DNA of 64,000 bases from Nectonema munidae (Eukaryota; Nematomorpha; Nectonematoida; Nectonematidae): NCBI GenBank assembly GCA_030549495.1, contig JAUIRK010000883.1, forward strand, positions 429,501 through 493,500, in the 5' to 3' direction. Below the pieces are notes generated by a model. The model was not told the origin of the DNA and did no database searches. It saw nothing but the letters and a program-made list of their open reading frames with translations. The number at the start of each line of letters is the position of its first letter. Position 1 is the first letter of the stretch. The translations under genes and the position numbers were made by a program. Positions 1-10,938 of the stretch are shown in pieces.

Positions 1-698
1 ACACCCCTGCTCTATAACATCTCTTCTCTGGAAATAAAAAATCTGTCATTTTCCCTGCTTGATTTCAAGATGCTGACTAAGAAACAAATATAAGAAAGAG
101 GCTGAATATAACAAAATGATGACTTAAAACAATTTTAGTAAAATTAGCCTGCTCAAAGCATAAAATTGCATAAATGCTTTAATTTTTGTTCTAAATCAAA
201 AATTTCAAAATAAACAAAAAATATAAAAAGGTTTTAAAACTAATACTACATATGGTAAATCAGATTCTGAAACTTCACTTGAAGTAAAATTACATAAGGG
301 CGTCCATGCGAAAGTGGTTGCATGCTTGAGTCAGTTTTATTTATTTTTCTTATCAGATCCTCTTTTTTAGTTTCTCCATATAAAATATTTCATAAGATTT
401 TTCACTTTGCCTATTTTTCTTCCTAAAAGATCCAAATTGTAGCAATCTTCTTCACTCCAGTTTTAAAAAATGGTGGATAAGTAAGCTAACATTCAAAGGA
501 ATTTTTTCTTTTTATTACCTCTGTTACTCTTTCTCTTTTTTCTTATCTCACTTTATAGCTTTTCTCACCGTATTTTTTTTTATAAATCTTACTAACTCAA
601 ATTTTTGTTTGATGAATAATTTACGACAAATAAACTCATTCATAATTACGATATTCTAGCTACACAAATAAAAGTATTTTTTCTTCCTTATAGCTAGC
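1..698. other. AT-rich stretch, nothing recognised
   Basis: No open frame of coding character, splice-flanked exon or repeat with visible ends was found here. It could be intron 5 of the minus-strand Utx gene, because exon 6 has not been located below 10880. Confidence 0.4.
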
Positions 699-1176
699 CA
701 GGGCCGTAACAAGAGGGAGGGCAGTAGGGAGGGGCAATTGCCCCGGGCCACCACACCTAGAGCGCGCCATTTCATTGCCCAGTCAACAACCTTAGGGGGT
801 GGGGCTTAGGGATGTAAAAAAATTCCCCTTCCAAGGTTTCCACCAAAAAAACTGAGGAAACTTCAAGAAAAGTAATGTAGCTGGGATAGACTCCCAGGGT
901 CTATATTGCCCTAGCAACAAGGACGCATATCGCCCGCCTCCAAAGTCTGGCTCTTATGAGCATTGAGAAAGAAGTTCTCGATTGTGTTGATTTTGACGAA
1001 GTCATATCTAATTGAGACTGTCTTTGACTCAGTCAATATATATCTGAATTATGTCGCTTAATAAAAATGTGAGCATTTTTTTTCTAAATCACTTTTTAAG
1101 CCAGAATGGGGTGGGGATGAGTGAGAAAAGAAAGAGCAATGGGGTAAGGCGCTCCACGATCCCTTGATACGGCCCT
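699..1176. mobile_element. Non-autonomous hAT-type element (MITE)
   Basis: The left end reads CAGGGCCGTAACAAG and the right end CTTGATACGGCCCTA, which are inverted repeats of each other over about 14 bases. The interior (about 480 bp) has no transposase. The start CAGGG plus a MITE-like size suggests hAT. The flanks TAGCTAGC and TAGCATTT share only four bases, so the 8-bp target duplication is not clean. Ends are seen in the sequence; the family is inferred from the terminal bases. Confidence 0.6.
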
Positions 1177-3364
1177 ATAGCATTTGCTTTTTTGTTTGGC
1201 ATTTGCGTAAAATAATTCCCAATAAATCATCAATTTTTACTGGCAAATATATAATTATTTTGGATACATTGTACATACGAATACTAAACTTATAAATAAA
1301 TCAAAATCAATAAAAAAAAATAAAAAAAATCTTATTTTTTATATTCTTTTGCTATAGATCAAAGAATACAATTGAAGTTACAAAAGTATATGGTTGAATT
1401 TTTGGTACTAACTCTTTCTCAATAAACCTTAATAATATTGTTAAATGATGCGATGAAAAGGTAAATGTAAGAATTTTTGAAATTTAAAGAAAATTTGAAG
1501 TAGATTCATGTTCCTTTGTTCGCACTCCTTTTAATCAACTTTGCTACCTTAAAATTCTAAATTTGGTTAAAATATAGTTTCCCAGTAATTCCAATGAATT
1601 CTTATTTTTTTTTCTGATGCTTCCATAATTCAATTAAAGTTTACATTTTTTTCATTATTTTAGGTCCGCCACATAAACAATATATATATATATAAGGTTA
1701 CTATTGTTTATAAAATTTCTTTAAATTTGCCATATGAGAAGGAATAAAATAATGATTTTCTGACTCTTGTTTTTTTCATATTATTTCAATTTGGTAGAAA
1801 AGTTTTCTTAGACATATATTCTGGCATCTCTAATTTTTGAACAAAAATTTTAGGGAATCAAGAATTTTTGTATCACCAGTGTTAAAAATGTTCCCCCCAA
1901 AATTCAAGTTGACTTGATATTTGAGTCTACTTGCTAAATTTATAAAAGAAACCAGAGACGAAACTTGGGATACCAGAATAGATGTTTAAGAAATTCCAGG
2001 TAAATAAGATAATGTTTTCCAAAGCGCAAATGATAATTATAAAAGGGTGATGTATCAGGGGTCTGGAAAGACCTCAGAGGAGACAACTTGCCCCGTAAAG
2101 TAGGCTAATTTATTGTCTTCCCAGAGATGGATCATCTCCAAAAAATTTATCTTTAACAGAATACCATAAAGAGCCATCATATGTGGGAGGAGAAAAAATA
2201 AGCTTATTTTAGAGTAATTAGATAAGTTTAAAATTTGCGATCATTTGAACTTGCTTTTCTTATATTAAATCCTTTTCCAACCTCCCTCCCCCTAGTGCCA
2301 ACCTTTGTCAAGTTTTAGCTAAATTGTCCCAGGCCTTCCCTCAAAGTTGACATCATAAAAATCAGTCAATGTAGTAAAAGGTATAAAGTTGGACTTTTAG
2401 GTAATAACTGTTGTAACATCGTCTCCCCGTATCAGGTACCTACCAAATCTTAGATCTAGAAATCATTTATATCAAAACATGCACATAACAAACTTTGGAA
2501 TAGGAACCACCGTAGGATACAGGTTGGGAATGAGAGAAAAAAAATTTATTGCAGCAAAAAGTATGGTTCACAAAAAAAAAACAAAAAATATATATTTTTC
2601 CACACAATGAGTATAGCATTATTAATAATTTTAGACAAGCATCAATATTTAAAAAAACAATAGCCAAAAATGACCGTTTTTAGATTTTTTAAGTCATAAA
2701 CAAGTTGTCTACCCCCGTTCAACCATACAGTTTCGGAATATATATATACATTATAAAATAAAGTTAACTCATGAAAAAAATTTAAAAGCCAAATGTACGT
2801 GGTCTGCGTACCATAGGCTATTAGGAGGTGGGGCATGGAGATTATAGAAGTGAGATACTTATTATTCATGACAACATCTGGTAAAAATGATCTATAAAAA
2901 TTCATTCATACCAAACTTATAGTACGGATAAAAAAAAACTACTGACCCACCCTTCTTTAGACGGCCTTGGGTAAGGTTGGGGTGAGGATTAAATGCTCAT
3001 AGCCCCATATATGCAGGCCTAACAATAAGAAAGGTCAAGGGGGCCGCGCCACCCTACCCCCCCTCCCTCTCTATTATTTATAGAATCAGCATCCCCACTG
3101 TGCTTAGAAGCTGGAGATGGCCTTTACAAGGAAAAAGGTTACACAAAAAAATATTTAAAAAAAACTTACAAATTGAACAAGGTAATGGAATGAAATAGTA
3201 TCTGTGAACAGGGCTTATGTAAGTTAAAGTATATAGAGCAGAGGAGATGAGATCATCCAATTCTTGTTTACTACACTTTGAAAGAAAGGGATACGAAACC
3301 ACAGCACAGAGTCAGTCACTTTCTGTTCTTGAATTCAATTATATGTGGGAGGATAGATAGGTTA
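1177..3364. other. Non-coding AT-rich region with one dispersed repeat
   Basis: No gene recognised. The part around 2500-2690 resembles 19110-19310: both contain AAAATTTATTGCA, then a GTTCACAAA block, an AT-rich run and AATAGCCAAAAATG. It is therefore an unnamed dispersed repeat. The remaining open frames here are short and AT-driven. Confidence 0.4.
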
Positions 3365-3384
3365 TGTGTGTGTGTGTGTGTGTA
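3365..3384. repeat. (TG)n microsatellite
   Basis: About ten TG units, followed by an imperfect continuation (TATGTGTA). Confidence 0.9.
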
Positions 3385-3727
3385 TGTGTACAACAACATG
3401 CACGATCTATAAAATCGCGATAGCATCAATATAATAGCTTTGATGCTATTGATTTTACCGAAAACACAAAGCCTCTCTCTCCCCCTCTTTGCATGTTGTG
3501 AGGAACACGCACGCATACATACATGAATAGCATAATGGATGGATGCGGGTGAGGTAAGGCAGGGGGGTACAATAAAACCACTACTACAACAATGTATGCG
3601 CAGATTGTGGTGATGTCTTGGCGCCTGCGGGCAAAAGATGCATTGAAGAAGCCAAGGAATAGTAAATAGTACTTGTGGTCAATGGCAGACAGCTTGTTGT
3701 GTTTAGCCAATGAATGAATGATGTATG

Positions 3728-3738
3728 CCCCCCCCCCC
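3728..3738. repeat. Poly-C run of 11
   Basis: An uninterrupted C tract next to the presumed 3' end of the Penelope-like remnant. Runs of this kind recur through the window, mostly in MITEs. Confidence 0.85.
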
Positions 3739-3759
3739 ACACAGAGTTATAATAGAAGC

Positions 3760-5690
3760 AATCTTAGAACTCAGAGACTTTACAAAATTAATTTGAATAA
3801 ATGTAGAGAAAGTGTTGCTGCGGACGTCGTGAATAGACTTTACCAATTTTCGACCACCTCTGGTCTTCCTTAGGTAAATAATAATCAAATCGTTTCTCGT
3901 GTTCGCATTTAACGATTTGTTTATTTATCTGAACAAGACCAGCGTGTGAGTGGTCTAAAAACTTAATAAAGTTTTCACCTTGTTTGAATAAAAGTTTTAC
4001 TTATTTTCCTATTAATCTGAATAAAGTTAGATAGAATGAAAGTCTCTATCAAGATTAGGTAAAATATTTTATGGGTAAAATCAAGCCATCATCTTACGAG
4101 GTAACATGAATGAACGAGAGAAAAGGAATCGCCTACAATGGTGGGTATATTCGATATAAATATATGATAGGGTAAATTGTTTGTATAAATAATATGAGAG
4201 GCGTGATGTTTCATTGTTGTGAAATGATGTAGGACAGATTAGAGCATAGAGCATTGCATGTCCACTACTTCAGGCATCGTGCTCGCTCTATTTTTTTTAT
4301 AAATAATTTTCAACCTGACCCATTTTATTTAAGTATTTTACAACCGCTCCAACCTAAGTATTGGAACTGCGAAAAAACTTTTCTGGGGTGGTTGTTCTTC
4401 AGGAGATCTTAAATATTCTTTGAACCCGTCGATACCTGACCTATTTTATTAACACACCTAAAACCGCTTTAATTTTTTGTTTACAGAACATATGATTGTC
4501 CGTTTTTACATTGTTATATTGGAGCTTTATCATCACCCAATGCTTTATTCAACTCATTTTCTCCTTATCTTCAATTCTATCCGCAATAATTTTGAAAAAT
4601 TTGATGAATTTTAACCCCTTTGTCAACCAAAAGTGTTTATAATGTATAATAAATGTCCATCAAATTTTGCAAAAGTAGCACACACCCATTTCGTGTCTCA
4701 TTTTTTCTTGTGGTATTTTGAAGTTACACCGACCTTAAACGTGCCTATTCAGTGATTGGGACCAGATGCGTTATTGTTAGCGGAAATTAACTTGGTGTGC
4801 ATGTATTGAAATGACAGTTGATTTCAGAGGAGAGCTTTTTAGTAAAGGATTCTTCTTTGTAAATAAAATCCTTCGGAGGGTAAGGTAACTGAAGGCTTTA
4901 TTTGGTCTTTTTGCATCATCTTGTGAACGCGCTGGTCTTTTGGATTCGTCAATATAGAAGTACTTGCATACAATTTTGTATATAATGTCTTTATTGTTGC
5001 AATGGTAGTTGGAGACGAATTTGCGTTGATTGGAGTGATGATGAAAGGACAAGGGGTAGGGTTTATGGAAGAGTAGGGATTCCAGGATGTGTGGAGTTAT
5101 TGTCTTGATTGCGATGGGTAGTTCATTTGTATTAATTTGTTTTTAGGATTTTATTTTGACTCTGTTGTGGATAGAGGGTGGCGAGAGGGGAATTGAATGC
5201 GATTTCGTAGGTTGATAATAATCCAATCCTTTGTGAGTTTTTGCGGGTAGTGATTCTCGTGGAAGAAGACTTTTGTTAATCCGCTTTCTTGACTTTAATT
5301 AAAATATTAAGGAATTTGATGTTCATGTCCAAAGTGTTTGCGTAGTTCATGAAAGAGTAAAGATGGGGTTTCAGAGTTGTGTGAGATAAAAAAAATGTCG
5401 TTTACATATCGGTTCCAGGTAAAGTGAGAGAATAGTGGGTGTGAAGATAATGCTTGTTCGAGATTGTTCAAGTATAGGTTAGAATTGATGCGGAATAGTT
5501 TACGGCCCATGTGAATGTTTTTGATTTGTGAGCAAGGAGAATCCTTGTGTAGAATAATATTGGCATGCAGGGTGAAGGTAAGTATGTCTTTAAGAAAGGT
5601 GAGTGTGGGTGCCTGAGCTAAAAAAGGGATGTCTGTTTGATCCCTGAAAGTCCCTTCAAATATATTAATGTATACGATTTCCTATAGTCA
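3760..5690 (-). mobile_element. Penelope-like retroelement remnant
   Basis: On the minus strand, 5510-5307 encodes the end of a Penelope-type reverse transcriptase. It includes a palm motif read as RYVNDIFFI, where the family usually has YVDD, preceded by LFSHFTWN. About 100 bases further on, KVFFHENHYPQKLTKDW matches the region after the RT palm. Near 3880-3840 the minus strand reads AAGACCAGAGGTGGTCGAAA, a tail sequence common next to Penelope-like elements. No GIY-YIG domain could be read in between. The copy is 5' truncated within the RT and has several disruptions. It is a different, more decayed family member than the one at 27.4 kb. Confidence 0.65.
5307..5510 (-). pseudogene. Penelope-type reverse transcriptase palm fragment
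   Basis: A 67-codon open frame. Residues about 1-15 (MGRKLFRINSNLYL) lead into LEQALSSHPLFSHFTWN and then the RYVNDIFFI catalytic-strand motif. The second position of the metal-binding pair is Asn instead of Asp, so this copy is unlikely to be active. Upstream on the same strand a related frame runs to about 5690. Part of a dead element, not a host gene. Confidence 0.6.
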
Positions 5691-5929
5691 CGGCTCCATT
5701 AAAATCAGTTTTGCCCACGCCCCCTCCCCCTGTACTTGGAGTATGGCGACAGAGCGCGCCATTTCCGGCCTATAACAATGAGGAGAGGATGCCGGTATGC
5801 GCGTCTCCAAATGAACGAGAACAACGCAATCGCAGCATACTCTCATGTGCCTTTTAAAAGTTATATAAGCGAAAGTTGAAGCGCTCATATTTTTCAACTA
5901 CTCTATCTAAGGAGCGTAGAGATTCATCA
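5691..5929. other. Short GC-richer spacer, nothing recognised
   Basis: It lies between the Penelope-like remnant and the RTE LINE tail. It is richer in G+C than its neighbours. It shares the short string GAGCGCGCCATTTC with the hAT MITE at 757-770, possibly by chance. Confidence 0.3.
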
Positions 5930-6216
5930 TCATCATCATCATCATCCATTTTGCCTTTTAGGCCTGGTTATTGTTCGCAAAGAGCTGGTCAACCAGTTTC
6001 CTGCAACAACTACGCTATTTCATTCTTTCTTTAGCATTACTTCGCGCAAGCTTTTTTTTCCATATCGTGCTGAATCACTTCATTTCATGCTTTCTTTGGT
6101 CTTCCTCTCTTCATTTTTCCATCAATCAATTCATCTTTTATCTTCTTTACAACGTTCCCTACGGACATCCTTTCGACATGACCAAACCAACGTAATATAT
6201 TCTCTTCTAAATGCAC

Positions 6217-7279
6217 TTATATATCCTCAATTCCAATTTTCTTTCTCAACACATCGCTGGCAATCCTATCTTTCAGCGTCTTTCCGCACATCATCCTAAT
6301 CATTCTCATCTCAGTTGTCTGTAGCTTTCTCGTGTCAGCCTTCTTCATCACCCAGCATTCAGAACCGTAACAAATCGTACTTCTAACGCAAACTTTATAC
6401 AGTCTTGCTTTTAGTTCTTCGGATAAAAAATTTCCACGCAGTAAGCCGGATAATTCCTTTAACTTTTTCCAACGTAGGCGTATTCGCGCTCTTACGCTAC
6501 TAGAAACATCACTGTTGCAATTGATCATATCGCCCAAATAACATAAATCATCAACAACATCGAACGTATCATCTCCTAATTTGACTTTTTCAACAAGAGT
6601 ACTTACGCTGTTTCCATTTTTGCACTTACTACAAACAAAGCCACTTACTGCAGAAAGAGAGCCCTTTATAGAGGAACATCTTTTGTGAACCCGCTTATTA
6701 CAAGTCGTACATAAAATGGGGTTTCTCATTACCCTCAGTCCACATAATGAACAGGGGTCGACACTACTCACTTCCCTGACACCATTAGTTTTATTACTCA
6801 CGATAATCACTTTGGTCTTTGCTACATTTATTTTTAAACCTTCGCTTTCAAGTGCTCTTTTCCATTCCGTATACTTAACATTCAACTCATCCAAACTATC
6901 ACCCACAACTACCAAATCATCAGCATACAAAAATTCACGATTATTTTTCGGGATTTCCGAGCTCAGAGCGTCCATCACTATGATAAACAACAAAGGACTT
7001 ATTACAGACCCTTGATGAACACCAACATTTATTTTAAACCACTGTGAAAGCTGACCTTCGATACGCACTGCTGTTCTTGAATCTCGATACATTTCCACTA
7101 CTGCGTTCACTTCAAACTCAGGTATACCCTTCTTTCTTAATGCCCAACGTAAAACATTCCTAGGAACTGAATCAAAAGCCTTCTCAAGATCGACAAACGC
7201 TATATACAATTCTTTTCCAACTCTCAAATACTTCCAATCAGTTGCCTCATTATGAAAATTGCGTTTATAGTGCCTTTTC
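6217..7279 (-). CDS. RTE-type LINE reverse transcriptase with internal Cys/His finger
   Basis: The longest open frame in the window, about 350 codons. Visible motifs in order are AFVDLEKAFDSVPR (RT motif A), GVHQGSVISPLLF (motif B), the catalytic FLYADDLVVVGD (motif C) near residue 122, and GLKINVAKTKV (motif D). A Cys/His cluster follows (CSLCGLRVMRN, CTTCNKRVHKRC, CSKC) near residues 180-225, a PHD-like zinc finger placed between palm and thumb as in some RTE-group elements. The thumb has YLGDMINCNSDV and CYGSECWVMKK. It lacks the endonuclease and N-terminal RT, so it cannot act alone. The YADD centre is intact and the frame is uninterrupted, suggesting a fairly recent insertion. Confidence 0.85.
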
Positions 7280-7955
7280 CTGGTGTTCACTTTAAGGTCT
7301 TTTTTTCATTCCCCGGGGAACGAGGACCTCGTAATTTTTGAAAATTTCCCCGGGGAAAGCGATTTTTTTACAGTAAAAACTGTTCAGAAAAGAAAATTTA
7401 AAAGTGTCATATAAGATTTTTATTGAAAAAAATTTAAATGCATAAAAGATTTGTTTTAAAAAAATATCTAAGAAAAATTAGAGCGTTCAAAGTTTCATCA
7501 TTCAACTGGTTTCTTATTTTTGTAGAAAAATAACCCATTGACGAAAACACTCTTTCGGCATTCACAGAAGTTGGTTTTATGCTCTTTAAATTTTTGAATA
7601 AAGTTTCTAAAACTTCGGGCCTCCTATTTGTTTCTAAATAAAGGTCAAATGTTTTTTTCATTATTTCCTCTATGCTTGAAATCTTGCTTTTAGTTTCACG
7701 TTCTTCATTTTCATTAATCTTCAGAAATTCGTCCAATTCCTCCTTCACGCTTTTCTTCTCTGTTTTTTGGTTGCTAACGATTAATGTTTCATCTTTCTTC
7801 TCCGTTACTTCGATATTTTTGTCGTCGGATTTGACAAAAAAAAATTTTCAAAAATTCCCGGAGGAAATTTAAACATTTTTTTCGAGGACGAGGATTTTGA
7901 AATTCCACGATTCCCCGGGGACTCGAGGACGAGGAATCCCAGGGTGGACACCCTA
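7280..7955 (-). mobile_element. Deleted hAT transposon inserted in the RTE LINE
   Basis: The insertion separates two halves of the LINE reverse transcriptase, between DDLQMGF and the KELYIAFVDLEKAF block. Its outer ends, CTGGTGTTCAC at the left and GTGGACACCCTAG at the right, are imperfect inverted repeats. CCCCGGGG-containing subterminal repeats occur at both ends. Only the C-terminal transposase domain remains. A clean 8-bp target duplication is not visible; TAGTG is shared by both flanks. Confidence 0.75.
7434..7748 (-). pseudogene. hAT transposase C-terminal dimerisation domain
   Basis: A 104-codon open frame ending in the hallmark hAT dimerisation motif: PTSVNAERVFSSMGYF, then KIRNQLNDETLNALIFLRYF. 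Full hAT transposases are about 600 residues, so more than 80 percent, including the DDE catalytic core, is missing. The frame is clean within the piece, so the internal deletion rather than slow decay shaped it. It sits inside the hAT element that splits the RTE LINE. Confidence 0.85.
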
Positions 7956-8045
7956 GTGTAAACCCCATTTGCAGATCATCAATATCAACTTTCGCTCTGA
8001 TCCTACCTTCAAACACTCTTTCCAAATGATCTTGAATGAGAATGA

Positions 8046-8373
8046 TGAAATGAGATTAGTGATATGTATAATTAAAAGTATTAGTGTATACTAGAGTTGG
8101 AGAAATAATCGTTAATTTTTCGTTATATATACTTTTCGATGGAGTGTTATAAAAGTGTATAAAATCAAAGAGCATGAATATATATATATATTCATGACTT
8201 GTATACTTCTGAAAGTAATTGACAACTTTTTTTACTTCCAAATTTAATGTATAATTCGACCCCAACATTCATCATTTTAAAGTCGAAGCAATAAAAATCT
8301 AAGATCTTCATTGAGAGAAATCCTGGAAAGGCACTTCTGCAATCGACTACCATACGGGCAAATCTGGAAATAA
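8046..8373. other. Spacer, nothing recognised
   Basis: AT-rich DNA between the truncated 5' end of the RTE LINE and a SINE. It contains a short palindromic run around ATATATATATAT at about 8181. Confidence 0.3.
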
Positions 8374-8519
8374 TGGTAATGGTATCGTAGGGTGTTTTCA
8401 TCGAAAAAGCACAATTGCGCCGCTTGTATTGAACTTTGAGGAAAGTAAGCTTGATGTAGGATCGAACCCAAGACCTTGAGTTATCGAATCCGGAATCTAA
8501 CCAACCACACTCACGCCCC
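8374..8519 (-). mobile_element. tRNA-derived SINE, family 1
   Basis: On the minus strand it begins GGGGCGTGAGTG and contains the box-B-like string GGGTTCGATCC. It ends near a GGTACC-type tail, here degraded to GGTATC. Two other copies lie at 11107-11260 and 62814-62945. The A- and B-box layout shows derivation from a tRNA promoter; transcription of this copy is not claimed. Confidence 0.75.
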
Positions 8520-8969
8520 TAATAACGTTTGTGATAAAAAAAATTTCAAAAATAGAGTTTTCAAAAATACAAGCATAGTAGTCGGAACATTTTGGCACAT
8601 TTGGCTATTTTTTAAGAATAGAGATATTTTTTCGAAAAAATTTAACGCTTAGTGACGAAACTGTGTTTTCCAAGGCGCTGTCCTGGGACCTCTTCTTTTC
8701 AACCTCTATGCTATGATATATTTACCCTTAGGGATAATAATTTCAGTCATTAATTGTATGCTGATGATTGTGTTATCACCTACAAAAGTGTTCATTTAAA
8801 GAAAAATGTTGATAAAGTAAATTTATTTCTTGACAAAGTTAATAGCTGGTCTATCTATATACTCTCCAACATTCAGTTATTTGTTTTCAGTTGTTTTCTC
8901 TATCAATCAAATATCCTTTCATCAATTCCTGTAATGTGCCTGATAGACTACTTCATTTTCAAATGAAAT

Positions 8970-9533
8970 GCCTATTCGCCCCCAACAATTTTGGATTTTT
9001 AACTAGTGTTTATGTGACAGTGGCGGATCCAAGGAGGGGGTGGGCCTCATGGGCCACCGGTATAATTATACCCCCTATGAAAAATCGCTTCGAAAATTAC
9101 CCATACTAATTTTGCTTTTCCCTAAAACAATACTTGTTCGTAGTTGATTACGTTTATATCAACGATATGAAAATTCGAATTCTAAAAGACATAATACAGC
9201 TGTCGTATTCTCTGAAGACTTTTAGCAAAATTGCAAAAATGTAAATAGATTTCGCCCCCCCCCCCTATAAGAAATTTTGGATTCGCCACAGATATGCGAT
9301 ATGAAAATTTAATTAAAATATTTTGGCTGAAAGTATAGTATTTAAATTTCACCAATTTTGTAAAAAATATAAAGTAGTCTTATAAATTTAGATATGCGCT
9401 GAATACACTCTATTTTAAAGGTTTGCTTGAATATTTGGTCTCCTATCGTATTTCCAGACGACCAGTAATTTTGAAAATTGCAACAACAAAAATTTCGCCC
9501 CCCCCCCCAATAATTTTGAGGTTGTGCGCCCCT
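8970..9533 (-). mobile_element. hAT-like MITE (poly-G family), with a second MITE inside
   Basis: On the minus strand it starts AGGGGCGCACA and ends in GGCGAATAGGC. Just inside each end is ATTATT followed by a G tract. It matches full-length relatives at 58630-58916 and 15180-15463. It is longer than they are because a different MITE (9018-9291) sits inside. It separates two parts of the LINE reverse transcriptase, so it is younger than the LINE. Confidence 0.75.
9018..9291. mobile_element. hAT-type MITE nested in another MITE
   Basis: The ends are CAGTGGCGGATCCAA and TTGGATTCGCCACAG, a 15-base inverted repeat with two mismatches. The flanking 8-mers TTATGTGA and ATATGCGA agree at six of eight positions, consistent with an old hAT target duplication. 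The host MITE resumes exactly on the other side, which confirms the boundaries. It includes a C-run near 9254-9265 and has no coding capacity. Confidence 0.8.
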
Positions 9534-9673
9534 GGAACAAAACTCAATACATGATATATAATTATAGAGGTCATAGTCTTGCATTAAATTTTAAACTGTC
9601 TCATACTACTTTGGAAGAAGTTAAGTTCTATAATTACCTTGGAGTTATCTTACAATCCAACTTATCATTCAAT

Positions 9674-9799
9674 CATCATCCATTTTGCCTTCTAGGCGTG
9701 GTTATTGTTCCCAAAGAGTCGGGGTCAACCAATTTCCTGCAACAACTACGCCATTTCATTCTTTCTTTAGCATCTTTGTTGACATAATCTATTTCAATT
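9674..9799 (-). mobile_element. Short RTE LINE 3'-tail insertion with target duplication
   Basis: A 126-bp segment is flanked by perfect 15-bp direct repeats (AACTTATCATTCAAT at 9659-9673 and 9800-9814) and splits the CR1-like LINE frame after LQSNLSF. About the first 95 bases match the 3' end of the RTE LINE at 5935-6040, in the same orientation. The remaining 27 bases do not match the LINE. It is either a severely 5'-truncated LINE copy with filler or a SINE sharing the LINE tail. Confidence 0.8.
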
Positions 9800-10519
9800 A
9801 ACTTATCATTCAATATGCACGTTAAAAAGGTTATCAAGGATGTATCCATGTTTTTAGGTTATATAACTAATAAGGTCCATGCTAGGTTGATTTCGTTTCA
9901 CGCCTTCTTTCAATCAAAAATTAGTTATTGTAACTTAATTTGGGCTTCAAATAGCATCACATATACTGATAAACTACAGTCCTTACAAGATAAAACTGTC
10001 AAATTCGTTGAAAGTGAACAACCAGATGTCATAAGAAAAAGAAATGGTGTTCTTAGGATCGAGGAACCCCAAACGAGCCCAAATGCTCATATACGCAATA
10101 GCTTTCTTGGAATTGTTTACCTTTGCACATAAGATATTTAGAAAATATAAAATCCTTCAAAAAAAAACTTAAAACAGACTTATGTGAATTAGATTAGCTG
10201 ATCAATTTCCGTTTGATATATTTCACATGTTGGAATGATTTATTGATTTTCGTTCGTTCCTATTATTTTTTGGTGCTTTCGCTTTTCTATTTTTGTTTAG
10301 ATACAATCCAGTAGTCACGCATTCTTGATCTCATCTCAGTCCCACCCTCAAACTTTACTTAAATTCTCGTTATTGTCATTTCATGCTGCTCTCTACTTTA
10401 TCATCAACATTTTTAGTTTTATTTTTTTTCATTTGTTCGTGACTTTTAGTATCCTCATTTTAACAAATTTATAAGTTTATAATATCAAAGAACATATAAA
10501 CATATTGTTTTGTTATTGT

Positions 10520-10879
10520 TCTAATAAATTAATTAATTAACTTTTTGTCAAGGTAACGATATTGAAAAACGACCAAAAAAATTTCTAATTAAACAATAAC
10601 AATAATGAGGTTATTTTTAGTAGTAACGATCCCAAATCTAGAACTAAGAAGAGTAAACCAAAGTTGTTTCCTGAAAATTTTTTATGCGTATTCCAACTAC
10701 TCGATTGATAAACGTGTGCAAGTTTGTTGATTAGAACAGTTGGAATTTTATAGGAATCGGAGTGAAAAGTATTTTTACTTATGTAAAAATTATTTAAAAA
10801 AATAATTATTATTTAAAAAAGAGGATTTATTTTAAAAAAAGGAATAAGAGATTGAATTCAAAAAAATGCAAATTTTTAC
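10520..10879. other. Intron 5 of the Utx gene, proximal part
   Basis: AT-rich sequence downstream (on the minus strand) of the fifth recognised Utx exon. I found no exon in it. If the gene is intact, this intron continues through all the transposons at 3.7-10.5 kb. Confidence 0.4.
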
Positions 10880-10938
10880 CAGTGAAAAGCGCCAAAATGG
10901 AAGTATACGAGAGCCAAACCATAAAGCATTGAAGAGTT
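10880..10938 (-). CDS. Utx: Utx fifth coding exon
   Basis: 59 bases between TTTTTTTTAG and GTAAAAAT. It encodes NSSMLYGLALVYFHFGAFH plus two bases (TG) that would complete Trp if the next exon starts with G, as UTX predicts (AFQWAIKAFQ). The next exon was not found between here and position 1. Confidence 0.88.

Larger units (their letters stand above)
5930..8043 (-). mobile_element. RTE-type LINE, 5' truncated, split by a hAT insertion
   Basis: The element reads on the minus strand. Its 3' end is a (GAT)n tail (plus-strand CAT repeats at 5927-5947), as is usual for RTE-like LINEs. The reverse transcriptase starts inside the fingers at 8043 (ERVFEGRIRAKVDIDDLQMGF), is interrupted by foreign DNA at 7280-7955, and resumes at about 7279. 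The 5' end is missing. The same 3' tail sequence occurs as short fragments at 9674-9799 and 54328-54415, so the family was mobile in this genome. Confidence 0.85.
8650..10515 (+). mobile_element. CR1/Jockey-like LINE fragment, heavily interrupted
   Basis: Plus-strand pieces of a single reverse transcriptase survive. QGAVLGPLLFNLYAM (motif B) lies at about 8676. YADDCVI (motif C) lies at 8754, followed by KNVDKVNLFLDKVNSW. After an inserted MITE come LEEVKFYNYLGVILQSNLSF at 9615-9672 and then, after a second insertion, MHVKKVIKDVSMFLGYI with YCNLIWAS at 9815-10010. The 3' end is probably the AATAAATTAATTAATT run near 10510. The start is truncated and there are frame breaks besides the insertions. 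Confidence 0.75.

Noticed and set aside
3316-3888. Overlapping minus-strand open frames of 61-104 codons
   Set aside because: They read through a TG microsatellite and a poly-C run, have low complexity and match no family.
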